DNA from: JBBROS01 sp965217935 | Lineage (GTDB): Bacteria; Pseudomonadota; Alphaproteobacteria; Acetobacterales; Acetobacteraceae | Reading direction: 5' to 3' | Length of the DNA stretch: 64,000 bases | Assembly: GCA_965217935.1 (NCBI GenBank) | Contig: OZ244581.1 | Coordinates: forward strand, 2,666,001 to 2,730,000 | Shown: positions 9,081 through 17,797 of the stretch, one piece after another | Numbering within the stretch: the first letter of the stretch is position 1 | Layout of the letters: every line of letters starts with the position of its first letter | Notes under the pieces: model-generated | The model's database searches: none | What the model was told of the DNA's origin: nothing | The model's input: the letters and a program-made list of their open reading frames with translations, nothing else | Position numbers and translations under genes: made by a program

Positions 9081-9565
9081 TGGCGCGCCGCCCGCTCGCG
9101 CCCGTGCTGGTCGCCGCCGCCTGCGCCGTGGCGGTGGCCGCCCTGGGCGCGTCGGCGACGACGATCGGCCCGTGGTACTACGGCTTGGCGAAACCCTCGT
9201 GGCAGCCGCCCGATTGGCTGTTCGGCCCGGCCTGGACCGTCATCTTCGCCCTGGCCGGCTGGTCGGGGGCGCTGGCCTGGCGGGCCGCGCGGACCGTGGG
9301 GCAACGGCGCCTGATCGTGTCGCTGTTCGCCGTCAACGCGCTGCTGAATGTCCTCTGGAGCGAGCTGTTCTTCAATCTCCGGCGTCCGGATTGGGCGCTG
9401 ATCGAGACCGCGCCGTTCCTGCTCTCGATCGTGGCGCTGATCGCGGCCCTCGCGCCGATCTCGGGATTGTCCGCCCGGGTTCTGATCCCGTATCTGCTTT
9501 GGGTCGCGTTCGCCACGCTGCTCAACCTGGCCGTCGTCCGGCTCAACGGGCCGTTCTCGGCATGA
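9077..9565 (+). CDS. tspO: TspO/MBR family tryptophan-rich sensory protein, copy 1
   Basis: TspO (CrtK in older Rhodobacter work) is a five-helix outer membrane protein that binds tetrapyrroles and modulates photosynthesis gene expression. The 162 residues contain GPWYYGLAKPSWQPPDWLFG, WTVIF, NVLWSELFF and a final NLAVVRLNGPF, all family hallmarks. ATG 9077 overlaps the bchP stop. A second tspO lies beyond hemC; 42 bp (9202-9243 and 10790-10831) are identical between the copies, so they arose by duplication. Confidence 0.93.
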   Translation: MMARRPLAPVLVAAACAVAVAALGASATTIGPWYYGLAKPSWQPPDWLFGPAWTVIFALAGWSGALAWRAARTVGQRRLIVSLFAVNALLNVLWSELFFNLRRPDWALIETAPFLLSIVALIAALAPISGLSARVLIPYLLWVAFATLLNLAVVRLNGPFSA

Positions 9566-9639
9566 CGGCGCTCAGCGCAGACCAGACCAGCAATGGCGGC
9601 GTATCAACAGCCGCGAAAACGGAGGCACCTGGGAGGGTG

Positions 9640-10683
9640 ATGATGGACGACGTAATGACGCCGGCATTGAACGCCGAGATCCGCCCCGCCCGCGCTCCGG
9701 CCGCCCCGCCGGCCGTCAGGCCGCACCACCGCGGCCTGCCGCTGCGGGTCGGCACCCGCGCCTCGCCGCTGGCCTTGGTGCAGACCCGCACGTTCCTTTC
9801 GTTGCTGACCAAGTTCTGCCCGGTCCTGCGCGGCCTCGACGTGTTCCACGAGCATGCCATTCGCACCACCGGCGACGCCTCGCAAGCCAGCGGCGTGCGG
9901 CTGGCCGACCTCGGCGGCAAAGGCCTGTTCGCCAAGGAAATCCACGAGGCCCTGCTGGACCGTCGCATCGATTTCGCGGTGCATAGCCTCAAGGACCTCG
10001 AAACCGAGCTCCCCCCCGGCGTCGTCCTCGCCTGCACCCTGCCGCGCGAGGACGTCCGCGACGTCCTCATCCTCGGTCCCGACTGCCCGGCCCCGGTCGC
10101 CGGCGAGCCCTATTCCGGCCTCGCGCACGGCGCCGTCGTCGGCTCCGGCTCGGTGCGCCGCCAGGCCCAACTTCTTGCCGCCCGCCCCGACCTCGCCGTC
10201 GTCAACATCCGCGGCAACGTCCAGGGACGGCTCGACAAGGTGCGCCGGGGCGATTACGCCGCGAGCCTGCTCGCCATGGCCGGCCTCAACCGCCTCGGCC
10301 TGGAGGACGAAGCCTCCGTCATCATCGACGAGGAGGTGATGGTCCCCGCCGCCTGCCAGGGCATCGTCGGCATCACCGTGCGCGCGAGCGACACCGAGCT
10401 GCACGCCCTGCTCTCCGCCATCACCGACCCGGACGCGACCGTTATGGCCACCGCCGAACGGGCCTTGCTCGGCTCCTTGGACGGCTCCTGCCACACCCCG
10501 ATCGGCGCCCACGCCCGCCTGCTGGACGGCGCGCGCATGAGATTGACCGGCCTTGTCGCCCGGGCGGATGGCAGCTTTCTGCTGCGCCGCACGCTCGAAT
10601 GCGCCCGCGACGACGCAGCCCGCGCCGGCTTGGCCCTCGGCGACGAACTGCGCCGGGACAGCCCGAAGGACGTCTTCGCCTGA
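9640..10683 (+). CDS. hemC: Hydroxymethylbilane synthase (porphobilinogen deaminase)
   Basis: HemC polymerises four porphobilinogens into hydroxymethylbilane, an early tetrapyrrole step feeding heme, cobalamin and bacteriochlorophyll. It is recognised from LRVGTRASPLALVQ, HSLKDLETELPPG, GSGSVRRQAQL and the dipyrromethane-binding cysteine in DGSCHTPIGAHA. ATG 9640/9643 is preferred for the GGGAGGG site at 9631 (347 aa). An upstream ATG at 9562 overlaps the tspO stop (ATGA) and would add 26 residues. Either way the N-terminus is about 30 residues longer than usual. hemC sits between two tspO copies. Confidence 0.95.
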   Translation: MMDDVMTPALNAEIRPARAPAAPPAVRPHHRGLPLRVGTRASPLALVQTRTFLSLLTKFCPVLRGLDVFHEHAIRTTGDASQASGVRLADLGGKGLFAKEIHEALLDRRIDFAVHSLKDLETELPPGVVLACTLPREDVRDVLILGPDCPAPVAGEPYSGLAHGAVVGSGSVRRQAQLLAARPDLAVVNIRGNVQGRLDKVRRGDYAASLLAMAGLNRLGLEDEASVIIDEEVMVPAACQGIVGITVRASDTELHALLSAITDPDATVMATAERALLGSLDGSCHTPIGAHARLLDGARMRLTGLVARADGSFLLRRTLECARDDAARAGLALGDELRRDSPKDVFA

Positions 10684-11162
10684 CCGCCGTCATCGCCGTC
10701 GCGGTCGTGGCCACCCTCGTCCTCATGGGGGCGGGCGGCCTGCTGACCGAGATCGGCCCCTGGTACCGCCAGCTCCGCAAGCCCCGGCTGCAGCCGCCCG
10801 ATTGGCTGTTCGGCCCGGCCTGGACCGTCATTCTCGGCCTCGCCGCCGCCGCCTTCGTGCTGGCCTGGCGCGGCGCGCCGGACGCTGCGGCCCGAACCTG
10901 GGTCGCCGTCCTGTTCGGCGCGAATTGGGTCTGCCACCTGCTTTGGAGCCCGCTGTTCTTCAAGGTCAAGCGCCCGGATTGGGCCTTGATGGAGGTGCCG
11001 CTGCTCTGGCTGTCCGTCCTGGCCATCATCATCGGCATCGCGCCTTACACCGGCTGGGGGCCGTGGCTGATGGCGCCTTACCTGCTCTGGGTCGGGTTCG
11101 CGGCCTGGCTGAACTACGCCATCGTTCGGCTGAACGGCCCGTTCGCCAAAAAACTTGCCTGA
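10680..11162 (+). CDS. tspO: TspO/MBR family protein, copy 2, probable CTG start
   Basis: This is a second TspO with the same hallmarks (IGPWYRQLRKPRLQPPDWLF, WTVILG, LLWSPLFFKV, LNYAIVRLNGPF). There is no ATG before helix 1. CTG at 10680 overlaps the hemC stop (CTGA), has GAAGGA 9 bp upstream, and gives a complete first helix and 160 residues. GTG 10707 would cut helix 1. The CTG choice is an inference. Divergence from copy 1 outside a 42-bp identical block suggests an older duplication under constraint. Confidence 0.88.
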   Translation: MTAVIAVAVVATLVLMGAGGLLTEIGPWYRQLRKPRLQPPDWLFGPAWTVILGLAAAAFVLAWRGAPDAAARTWVAVLFGANWVCHLLWSPLFFKVKRPDWALMEVPLLWLSVLAIIIGIAPYTGWGPWLMAPYLLWVGFAAWLNYAIVRLNGPFAKKLA

Positions 11163-11204
11163 CCCCGGCTTGCCCTGATCGGCCTGCGCCCGCACTCTGC
11201 GGCG

Positions 11205-12404
11205 ATGAACCCGCCCGACACGGACCGCTTCCTCGCCGACCTCAACGACCTGCGGCGGATCGGCGCTTTCAAGACCGGCGTGCACCGCCCGACCTACAGC
11301 CCGGAGGACATGCAAAGCCGGCACTGGCTGATGGACCGGATGCGCGAAGCGGGGCTGGAACCGGAGATGGACGGCATCGGCAACGTGCTGGGCCGGCATC
11401 CAGGCCCCGGCCCGAAACTCCTGATCGGCAGCCATATCGAAAGCCAGAACGAGGCCGGCTGGCTCGACGGCGCGCTCGGCGTCGTCTCCGGCGTGGCCGT
11501 GGCCAGGACCGGCCTGCCGGCCGACGTGATCGCCTTCGCCGACGAGGAGGGCCATTACGGCAGCTTTCTCGGCTCGCGGTCGTTCACCGGGCTGCTGCCG
11601 GACGAGGAAATCGACGCGCTCGCCAATCGCACGCACGGCAAGCCGCTGCGCGAGGCCTTGCGTGAGGCCGGGCTGGAAGGCCGTCCGAGAATCGCGATGG
11701 AGCCGGGCCGCTACAAAGGCTTCCTCGAAATGCATATCGAGCAGGGCACGGTGCTGGAATCGGCGAACGAGCAGGTCGGCGTCATCACCGGGATCGTCGC
11801 CATCTGGCAATACCGGATCACGGTTCAGGGCCAGCAGGACCACGCCGGCGGCACGACCATGGCCGAACGCAAGGACGCAGGGCTCGCCGCCGTCCGCCTG
11901 CTGTCCTGGCTCGACCAGGAGTTCCCCCGCCACGCGGGCCCGCGCACCGTCTGGACGGCAGGGCGCATCGCCCTCAAGCCCGGCGCGCCATCCATCATCC
12001 CGGGCGAGGCGGAGGTCCTGTTCCAGTTCCGCGACATCGATCTCGACGTGCTCAACCGCCTCGACACCGTGCTGCGGCGCGGCGTGCAGGAGATCGATCG
12101 GACCGACCGATGCTCGCTCGCGCTCGAAACGTTGAGCCAGTCCCAGCCAGCGCCATGCCATGACATGCTGCAGCAGTCGCTGTCAGATGCGGCAGAGAAC
12201 CTTGCGCCGGGCCGCTGGCGCCGGATGCCGAGCGGGGCCGGGCACGACGCCCAATACATGGCCCCGCACGTGCCCTCGGCGATGCTGTTCGTGCCCTCGA
12301 TCGGCGGCATCAGCCACCATTGGGCTGAGGACACCGACCCTGCTGACCTCGCGATGGGGCTTCAAGTCTTGGCAGAAGGCAGCCGGCGCTTTTTCGAAAG
12401 CTGA
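11205..12404 (+). CDS. M20-family Zn-dependent amidohydrolase (hydantoinase/carbamoylase type)
   Basis: This 399-residue protein belongs to the M20 branch containing N-carbamoyl-L-amino-acid hydrolases and allantoate or ureidoglycolate amidohydrolases. Metal and catalytic motifs are GSHIES..GWLDGALGV, FADEEG, EMHIEQG, the lid-domain QDHAGGTTM, GAGHDAQYM and SHHWAED. The first motif has Glu where many members have Asp (HIES rather than HLDT), seen in a subset of the family. The substrate cannot be told from sequence. It lies 42 bp after tspO copy 2 on the same strand and marks the end of the photosynthesis block. Confidence 0.85.
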   Translation: MNPPDTDRFLADLNDLRRIGAFKTGVHRPTYSPEDMQSRHWLMDRMREAGLEPEMDGIGNVLGRHPGPGPKLLIGSHIESQNEAGWLDGALGVVSGVAVARTGLPADVIAFADEEGHYGSFLGSRSFTGLLPDEEIDALANRTHGKPLREALREAGLEGRPRIAMEPGRYKGFLEMHIEQGTVLESANEQVGVITGIVAIWQYRITVQGQQDHAGGTTMAERKDAGLAAVRLLSWLDQEFPRHAGPRTVWTAGRIALKPGAPSIIPGEAEVLFQFRDIDLDVLNRLDTVLRRGVQEIDRTDRCSLALETLSQSQPAPCHDMLQQSLSDAAENLAPGRWRRMPSGAGHDAQYMAPHVPSAMLFVPSIGGISHHWAEDTDPADLAMGLQVLAEGSRRFFES

Positions 12405-12422
12405 TCGCGCCGGCGCACGACA

Positions 12423-13097
12423 TCAGGACTTCGGCCCATGCTCCGAAGTCTGCTTCTTCTGCTTGTTCGCTTCATGATGCCCGACCGCGCATCCCGCCGC
12501 AGCCCCCAATAGGCCATGATGTCCCGCCACGTGCCCGGCGACGCCGCCGACCGCGGCGCCCTTCAGGCACCCTTTCGCATGGGCTGGCGCCGACGCTGAC
12601 GCCGCGATCGCGCTAACCAGGATGAACGCCGAGACAACTGCTTTCAAAACACTCGCTCCCCTCGCTACGCAGGATTTCTGCATATCGCGTTTAGCGTTTC
12701 GATCCGGCGCAGAGTTCCCGCAGCCGCCGGGCAGGCTGTCCAGCGCCATGCGCATGGATGCGAACCGCCCCAGGTCGGCCCCGCTGCCGCAGTGCCAGGC
12801 GATGATCTCGTCGTCCTCGCGCGCCAAGCCCCAGGTCGCCCAGAGACGGCCAGGCGCGTACAGCAGGGCGTAACCGCCATCGGCCGGCGCCTTGGCAGCG
12901 GCCCCGGTCTCGATCAGCACGCGCCGGTACTCGTGCGCGTCAGTTTCCTGCGACCACTCGTCGAGCGCGATCAAGTCGGCGCTCGTGAAGTGCCACGGGC
13001 AATCCTGCTCCGCGGCGGGGCTGGGCGCCGAGTGCACCAGCCGAAGATAGGGGACAGGGCCCCGGCTGCGTGCCGAGCTGCTATAGAAGCGGTCCAT
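12423..13097 (-). CDS. Unknown N-terminal domain continuous with a small glycine-zipper secreted protein
   Basis: One open frame of 224 codons holds two unlike parts. Residues 1-138 are soluble and unrecognised (SADLIALDEWSQETDAHEYR, LWATWGLAREDDEI). From Met139 (position 12683) the sequence looks like a free-standing secreted protein: an Ala-rich signal peptide (LKAVVSAFILVSAIAASASA, then PAHA-K) followed by a glycine zipper with histidines (GAAVGGVAGHVAGHHGLLGA). No strong ribosome site precedes Met139. It may be two genes joined by loss of a stop, or an internal start. A CRP/FNR-like palindrome lies about 60 bp upstream. Confidence 0.5.
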   Translation of the reverse strand: MDRFYSSSARSRGPVPYLRLVHSAPSPAAEQDCPWHFTSADLIALDEWSQETDAHEYRRVLIETGAAAKAPADGGYALLYAPGRLWATWGLAREDDEIIAWHCGSGADLGRFASMRMALDSLPGGCGNSAPDRNAKRDMQKSCVARGASVLKAVVSAFILVSAIAASASAPAHAKGCLKGAAVGGVAGHVAGHHGLLGAAAGCAVGHHEANKQKKQTSEHGPKS

Positions 13098-13155
13098 TCG
13101 AGTCTCCGTTCACCTGTTCTCGGCCCAATCGTGCTAAAACCGTGTCCTGTCCATA

Positions 13156-13169
13156 GTGATCCAGGTCAC
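13156..13169. promoter_or_regulatory. Candidate CRP/FNR-family binding site
   Basis: GTGATCCAGGTCAC is a GTGA-N6-TCAC dyad, close to FNR (TTGAT-N4-ATCAA) and CRP half-sites. It lies about 60 bp upstream of the leftward gene starting at 13097, a reasonable activator position, and downstream of mobA. Only the symmetry is seen; regulator and target are inferred. Confidence 0.35.
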
Positions 13170-13320
13170 GGAGCGTCATCTTTTGAACGCTAATAGTTAA
13201 CACTCCGTTTTTGGCCGATGCGAATGATACGGAGCACTGGGTTTTCGGATGCAAAACGAAGTTGTGCAGATGAGCAACAGGCCCGATTTTTCGGTGGACT
13301 GTCCCGGCCTCGCTGGCAAT

Positions 13321-13920
13321 TCAGCCCGTGAGCGCCCGCGCGTTGGCCCGCTCCAGGTCCTCGGGGCTGTTCACGTTCAAGAACGGGTCGCGTTCCCCGC
13401 CCGGCCATTCCGAGACAGCCACCCTGAAGCGGCCCGTGAACGCGTCGATCTTTCGTTCGCCGGCGTCCAGCGCCTCGCGTAGACGGCCTTGAAGCGCTGC
13501 TGGCCAGAGCGCCAGCACGGGATGGGCGCGCCCGCCGGACATGGCGCACGCGATGTCCGCATCCTCCGCGCCGATCGCCGCGTGCAGGCGTGCCACGAGG
13601 TCGCGCGGCAGGAACGGACAGTCGCCAGGCACGCTCAGCAGCCAGTCCGCCCCCTCGGCCGCGGCCCAATCCAGCCCGGCAAGCACGCCGGCAAGCGGTC
13701 CCTGATGGCCGGCGAGCGTATCTGCCAGCACCGGCAAGCCGACATCGGCGAACCGTGCCGGATCGCCGTTGGCGTTGAGCGCGAGGCGACCGACCTGCGG
13801 CCCGATGCACGCGATTGTGCGCTCCAGTATGGATCGCCCGCCGACTGCCTGCCGGCACTTGTCCCCGCCGCCCATCCGCCGGGCCAGCCCGCCCGCCAGG
13901 ATGACCGCGACGTCAGTCAT
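13321..13920 (-). CDS. mobA: Molybdenum cofactor guanylyltransferase (MobA)
   Basis: MobA attaches GMP to molybdopterin to make the MGD cofactor used by DMSO-reductase-family enzymes such as formate dehydrogenase. The 199-residue protein has the nucleotidyltransferase signature VILAGGLARRMGGGDK, QGPLAGVLAGLDWA, the Mg-binding VPGDCPFLP, and a C-terminal NVNSPEDLERA. It overlaps the fdhD 3' end by 8 bp, fitting joint expression for maturation of a molybdoenzyme encoded elsewhere. Confidence 0.93.
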   Translation of the reverse strand: MTDVAVILAGGLARRMGGGDKCRQAVGGRSILERTIACIGPQVGRLALNANGDPARFADVGLPVLADTLAGHQGPLAGVLAGLDWAAAEGADWLLSVPGDCPFLPRDLVARLHAAIGAEDADIACAMSGGRAHPVLALWPAALQGRLREALDAGERKIDAFTGRFRVAVSEWPGGERDPFLNVNSPEDLERANARALTG

Positions 13921-14773
13921 CCACGGCGGCCTTGCGGCGCTGCCGGCCAGGCTCCGCGCCCGCGTCCGACGGGTCGGCGTCGAACACGATCCGCTCCGCC
14001 CCCGACAGCGCCATGAACCGCCGCCCGCGCGCGCGCCCGATCAGGGTCAGTCCGGCCCCGCGGGCCAGCTCCACCCCCCAGGCGGTGAAGCCAGAGCGGC
14101 TGACCAGCACCGGAATGCCCATCCGCACCGTCTTGATCACCATCTCCGACGTGAGCCGCCCGGTGGTGTAGAAAATCTTGTCCCCGGCGCCTATGCCGAG
14201 CCGGTGCATCGCGCCCGTGATCTTATCGACCGCGTTGTGCCGCCCGACATCCTCCATGAACAGCAGCGGCCGGTCCTGCTCGCACAGCACCGCGCCGTGG
14301 ATCGCCCCCGCCTCCAGATAGATCGACGGCGTGGTGTTGATCAGGTGCGTCAGGCGGTGCAGCCAACTCGTGCGCAATTCGGCCGCCGGCAGGCGGACGC
14401 CCTCGATCACCTCCATCAGGTCGCCGAACGCCGTGCCTTGGGCGCAGCCGCTGGTCTGCGTCTTCTTCTTGAGCTTCTCCTCGAAATCCGTCTTGCGCTC
14501 GGTCCGCACCACGACCACGCCCAGCTCCTCGTCGTGGTCGATCGCCGTGATCGCGTCGTCCGGGCGCAACATGCCCTGGTTGAGGAAGTAGCCGACCGCG
14601 AGGTCCTTCGGGAAATCGCCGATCGTCATGGCGGTGACGATCTCCTGCCCATTCAGGAACAGCGTCAGCGGGCGCTCCACCGGCACCCGCGTGGACACCG
14701 TGGCCCCGGTCTGGTCGATGCCGTCGAGCGCCTGGGTGAGGAACGGGTCGTTCGGGTCGGGTTGGATCAGCAT
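13913..14773 (-). CDS. fdhD: Formate dehydrogenase accessory sulfurtransferase (FdhD)
   Basis: FdhD carries sulfur from a cysteine desulfurase to the molybdenum of bis-MGD in formate dehydrogenase. The 286 residues include NGQEIVTAMTIGDFPKDLAV, the active loop TSGCAQGTAFGD, LFMEDVGRHNAVDKI and TTGRLTSEMVIKT. The loop has a single cysteine (C-x-x-G) rather than the C-x-x-C of E. coli FdhD, a pattern I believe is common in alphaproteobacteria. It overlaps mobA and begins 5 bp after the MoeA fusion gene stops. Confidence 0.94.
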   Translation of the reverse strand: MLIQPDPNDPFLTQALDGIDQTGATVSTRVPVERPLTLFLNGQEIVTAMTIGDFPKDLAVGYFLNQGMLRPDDAITAIDHDEELGVVVVRTERKTDFEEKLKKKTQTSGCAQGTAFGDLMEVIEGVRLPAAELRTSWLHRLTHLINTTPSIYLEAGAIHGAVLCEQDRPLLFMEDVGRHNAVDKITGAMHRLGIGAGDKIFYTTGRLTSEMVIKTVRMGIPVLVSRSGFTAWGVELARGAGLTLIGRARGRRFMALSGAERIVFDADPSDAGAEPGRQRRKAAVDD

Positions 14774-14778
14774 CGCTC

Positions 14779-16737
14779 TTATGTAGGCGCCGGGTCGTCC
14801 GCTTCGAAGCCCCGGGCCCGAAGCGCCGCCCGCGTCGAGGGCTCGTTCAGCAGCTCGATGAACCGCCGCACCGCCGCGCGTCCCAGCCGCGACTCCGGCA
14901 CGGCGAAATCATACTGCTCGGCCTGCAGCGGGATGAACCGCAGCCCGTATTCGGCGGCGACGGTCGCGATCGCCACCCCCCAATCGGCCCGCCCCTGCGA
15001 CACCGCGGCGGCAACCGCGTTGTGCGACTTCGGGGCGTGCGAGAAGCCGGGCGGGCGCGCGGCCCCGAGCAGCCGGTCGATCAGCGCCCGCGTGCCGCTG
15101 CCGGCGTTGCGGTTGACCATCAGCGCGGATGCGTCCCGCCCGGCCGCCTCGACGATTTCGGCCGCGGTCCTGCACGCCGCGAACCGCGCATCGTCCGCCC
15201 GCACCACCACGCCCTGCAGCCGCCCGTAGCCCGGCGCCAGCGTCACCCCTGGCGGCAGCAGCGGGCGGTTGTAGACCCCGCTCGCCGGGTCCATCAGGTG
15301 AATCCCCGCCAGGTCGCACGCGCCCCGCCCGGCCGCGGCCAGCCCCCCTTGGCTGCCGACCGCGAGCGCCTTCACGGATATGCCCTCGGTCCCGAGCAAC
15401 CCGATCAGCAGGTCAAGCCCGGTGCACTGGCTCCCGATAATCACGAGGTCCGGCGGCGGCTGGTCCGTCAGCCGCTGCACCGAGACGCGCGTGCCGGCCG
15501 CGACCGCCTCCGTGTCGGCTGGCACGGCGAAGAACCCGTCCGCCGCGGCGAAGCTCGTGACCGCGCCCGACCCCTTCGCCGTCGGGTAGGCGGCAAGCCC
15601 CCCATCCGGCATCTCGACCAGCGCCGACAGCACGTACTCCGTCCGCCCCCGCTCCGAGCCGATCCGCATCGGCAAGGTCGCGTCCACCACCGTCTCGGGC
15701 GCCGGCGCGCGCCCGGCAAAGGCGCGGATGACGGGCGCGACGAAGGCGTGGAAGGTGAACATCGCCGACGTCGGGAACCCCGGCAGGATCGCCACCGGAA
15801 CCCCGTCCTGCACCGCGAGGCAGAGCGGCTTGCCGGGCTTCAGCGCCACCCCATGCACCACGACGCCGGGGTTGCTGAGCCGGGCGGCGGCTTGGGCGGC
15901 AAGGTCGCCCGCCCCCTTGCTCGTGCCCCCGGACAGCAGGACCATGTCCGCGGACCGAAGCGCCTCGCTCAGCGCGGCCTCCAGCCGGGCCGGATCGTCG
16001 GGGATGATCCCGCCCGCGACCGGCTCGCCGCCCTGCTCCTCGATGGCCGCGGCCAGCACGGCGGCGTTGCTGTCGAATACCTGGCCGGGCCGGATGGAAG
16101 CGCCCGGCGGCACGATCTCGTCGCCGGTCGACAGCACCGCGACGCGAGGCCGCCGCCATACCGGCACGCTGGCCCGCCCGACCGCGGCCAACATGCCGAT
16201 CTCGCGCGAGCCGAGCGCGTGGCCCCGCCGCAGCACGGTCTCGCCGCGGGCGATGTCGGACCCGGCGCCCGCGATGTAGCTCCCGGGCGCCGCCGGGCCG
16301 CGCACCTCGATGCGGACCGGCTCGCCCGGGAGCATATCGGTGGCCTCGACCATCACCACCGCGTCGGCGCCGCGCGGGACCATGCCTCCGGTTGCGATCA
16401 CGCTGGCCTGGCCGGGCATGACGGCGGCGATGGGCTGAACGCCGGGGGTGAGCACGTCCGGGGTCAGGCGCAGGATGGCGGGGTTCTCGTCCGTCGCGCC
16501 CTCGGTGTCGGCGGCGCGCAAGGCGAACCCGTCGACGCTGGCCCGGTCGAACCCCGGCACGTCGACGCCGGCCACCACGTCCTCGGCAAGCACGCGGGTG
16601 CGTGCCGCCGCCAGAGCCACGGTCTCCGGCCCGAGCGGCGCCAGGCGCAGGTGCTGGCGGAAGCGCGCCTCGGCCTCCTCGCGCGAGACAACGTCGAGGA
16701 ACTGGCTCTGTCGGGCCGCGTGCAGCAGGTCGTTCAA
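14779..16737 (-). CDS. moeA: MoeA molybdenum insertase fused to a periplasmic-binding-like domain
   Basis: Residues 1 to about 405 are MoeA, which inserts molybdate into adenylylated molybdopterin. They show DVPGFDRASVDGFALRAAD, VLSTGDEIVPPG, LLSGGTSKGAGD, LKPGKPLCLA and LPGFPTSAMFTF. About 420-652 is a COG1910 PBP-like domain (VIIGSQCTGLDLLIGLL, VNRNAGSGTRALIDRLL, AVAAAVSQGRADWGVAI) lacking a signal peptide, so probably a cytosolic ligand sensor. The TTG start overlaps the stop of the upstream MoeA-like gene (TTGA). This fusion occurs in other bacteria near formate dehydrogenase accessory genes. Confidence 0.92.
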   Translation of the reverse strand: MNDLLHAARQSQFLDVVSREEAEARFRQHLRLAPLGPETVALAAARTRVLAEDVVAGVDVPGFDRASVDGFALRAADTEGATDENPAILRLTPDVLTPGVQPIAAVMPGQASVIATGGMVPRGADAVVMVEATDMLPGEPVRIEVRGPAAPGSYIAGAGSDIARGETVLRRGHALGSREIGMLAAVGRASVPVWRRPRVAVLSTGDEIVPPGASIRPGQVFDSNAAVLAAAIEEQGGEPVAGGIIPDDPARLEAALSEALRSADMVLLSGGTSKGAGDLAAQAAARLSNPGVVVHGVALKPGKPLCLAVQDGVPVAILPGFPTSAMFTFHAFVAPVIRAFAGRAPAPETVVDATLPMRIGSERGRTEYVLSALVEMPDGGLAAYPTAKGSGAVTSFAAADGFFAVPADTEAVAAGTRVSVQRLTDQPPPDLVIIGSQCTGLDLLIGLLGTEGISVKALAVGSQGGLAAAGRGACDLAGIHLMDPASGVYNRPLLPPGVTLAPGYGRLQGVVVRADDARFAACRTAAEIVEAAGRDASALMVNRNAGSGTRALIDRLLGAARPPGFSHAPKSHNAVAAAVSQGRADWGVAIATVAAEYGLRFIPLQAEQYDFAVPESRLGRAAVRRFIELLNEPSTRAALRARGFEADDPAPT

Positions 16738-17792
16738 AGCGGGATGACCGAAACAGTCGAGCCTTGTGCATACCCCTCGCTGCCTTCCGGCGCCAGCACC
16801 AGCCCGGTGGCGGCAAGCGCCCGGGCCAAGCTGCCGAATTCCGCGGGGCCGGTGGGGGTCGCGACCCTCTGCTCGACCCGCACCCGAATCGCGTCGCAGC
16901 GCCCGAGGGGGGAGGCGATCTTGCGGGCGAGCACGGCGGGGACGGGTTCCGGCTCGGGCAGGCCGGCCATGCGGCGCAGGACGGGGGCGGCCAGAAGGGC
17001 GAACGCGGTGGCGCAGGCGAGCGGGTCGCCCGGAAGCAGGATAGCGGGCGTCCCGCCGATGAAACCGATCGCCGAGGTCTCGCCCGGGCGGATGGCGACG
17101 CCGTGCGCGAACACGCTGGTGAAGGCCCGCGCGCCGTCGTCGTCCGCCCCCGGCCCGCTGCGCCCGGCGAGGATGTGGAAGTCGGCATCGGTCCCGACGA
17201 TCCAGGCGGATTGCGCCGCCAGCAACCCACGCAGCAGCGGCCCCAAGACGTCCGGGCCGGTTTTCGCAGGCGCGGCCCGCACCGCCACGCGCGGCCAACG
17301 GACCACCTCGACCGAGCCGTGCCCCAGCCTGGCCAGCAACGCCGCGTGCAATGGGGTGAGCCGGACGCCGGCCTCGAGCGACCACCCGTCCGCCGCGTCG
17401 TGCCCGGCCTGCAGCACGCCGCTGCCGCGGGCGACCGGCGCCAGTGCGGCCGGACCGGCATCGAGCATGGCATACGGGATCACGGCATCGGCGCCGTCCG
17501 GCAGCGGATCGCCGGCAACGACGGGGGCGCCGCCGACCGGCAAGGGGGCGTAGTCGCTGGCCCCCTCCGTGTCGGCGGCGCGGACCGCTTGGCCGTCGAT
17601 GGCGGCGACGGCTCGTGGCGGGAGGGCGCTGGCGCGGACGGCGGCGGCCAGCACGCGCCCATGCGCGTTTTCCAGCGATGCCGCTTCCGATGCCAGGGGA
17701 GGACAGCGGGCGATGAGCCAGCCCAGGGCGTCGCTGAGCGGAATGAATCGATCTGGCACCAGGTCTCCAGGCTGCGCGTGCTTATAGCGCAT
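16734..17792 (-). CDS. Degenerate MoeA-like protein
   Basis: This 352-residue protein matches MoeA along its length (FIPLSDALGWL, AAIDGQAVRAADTEGASDY, PGDPLACATAFALLAAPVL). It lacks the catalytic block: where MoeA has STGDE there is RAAPAKTG, and the GGTS-G-GD loop is replaced by LAGRSGPGADD. It may have lost insertase activity and act as a partner or scaffold for the MoeA fusion next to it. ATG 17792 opens the operon moeA-like, moeA-PBP, fdhD, mobA; repeat A1 lies just upstream. Confidence 0.8.
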   Translation of the reverse strand: MRYKHAQPGDLVPDRFIPLSDALGWLIARCPPLASEAASLENAHGRVLAAAVRASALPPRAVAAIDGQAVRAADTEGASDYAPLPVGGAPVVAGDPLPDGADAVIPYAMLDAGPAALAPVARGSGVLQAGHDAADGWSLEAGVRLTPLHAALLARLGHGSVEVVRWPRVAVRAAPAKTGPDVLGPLLRGLLAAQSAWIVGTDADFHILAGRSGPGADDDGARAFTSVFAHGVAIRPGETSAIGFIGGTPAILLPGDPLACATAFALLAAPVLRRMAGLPEPEPVPAVLARKIASPLGRCDAIRVRVEQRVATPTGPAEFGSLARALAATGLVLAPEGSEGYAQGSTVSVIPL

Positions 17793-17797
17793 TCAAA

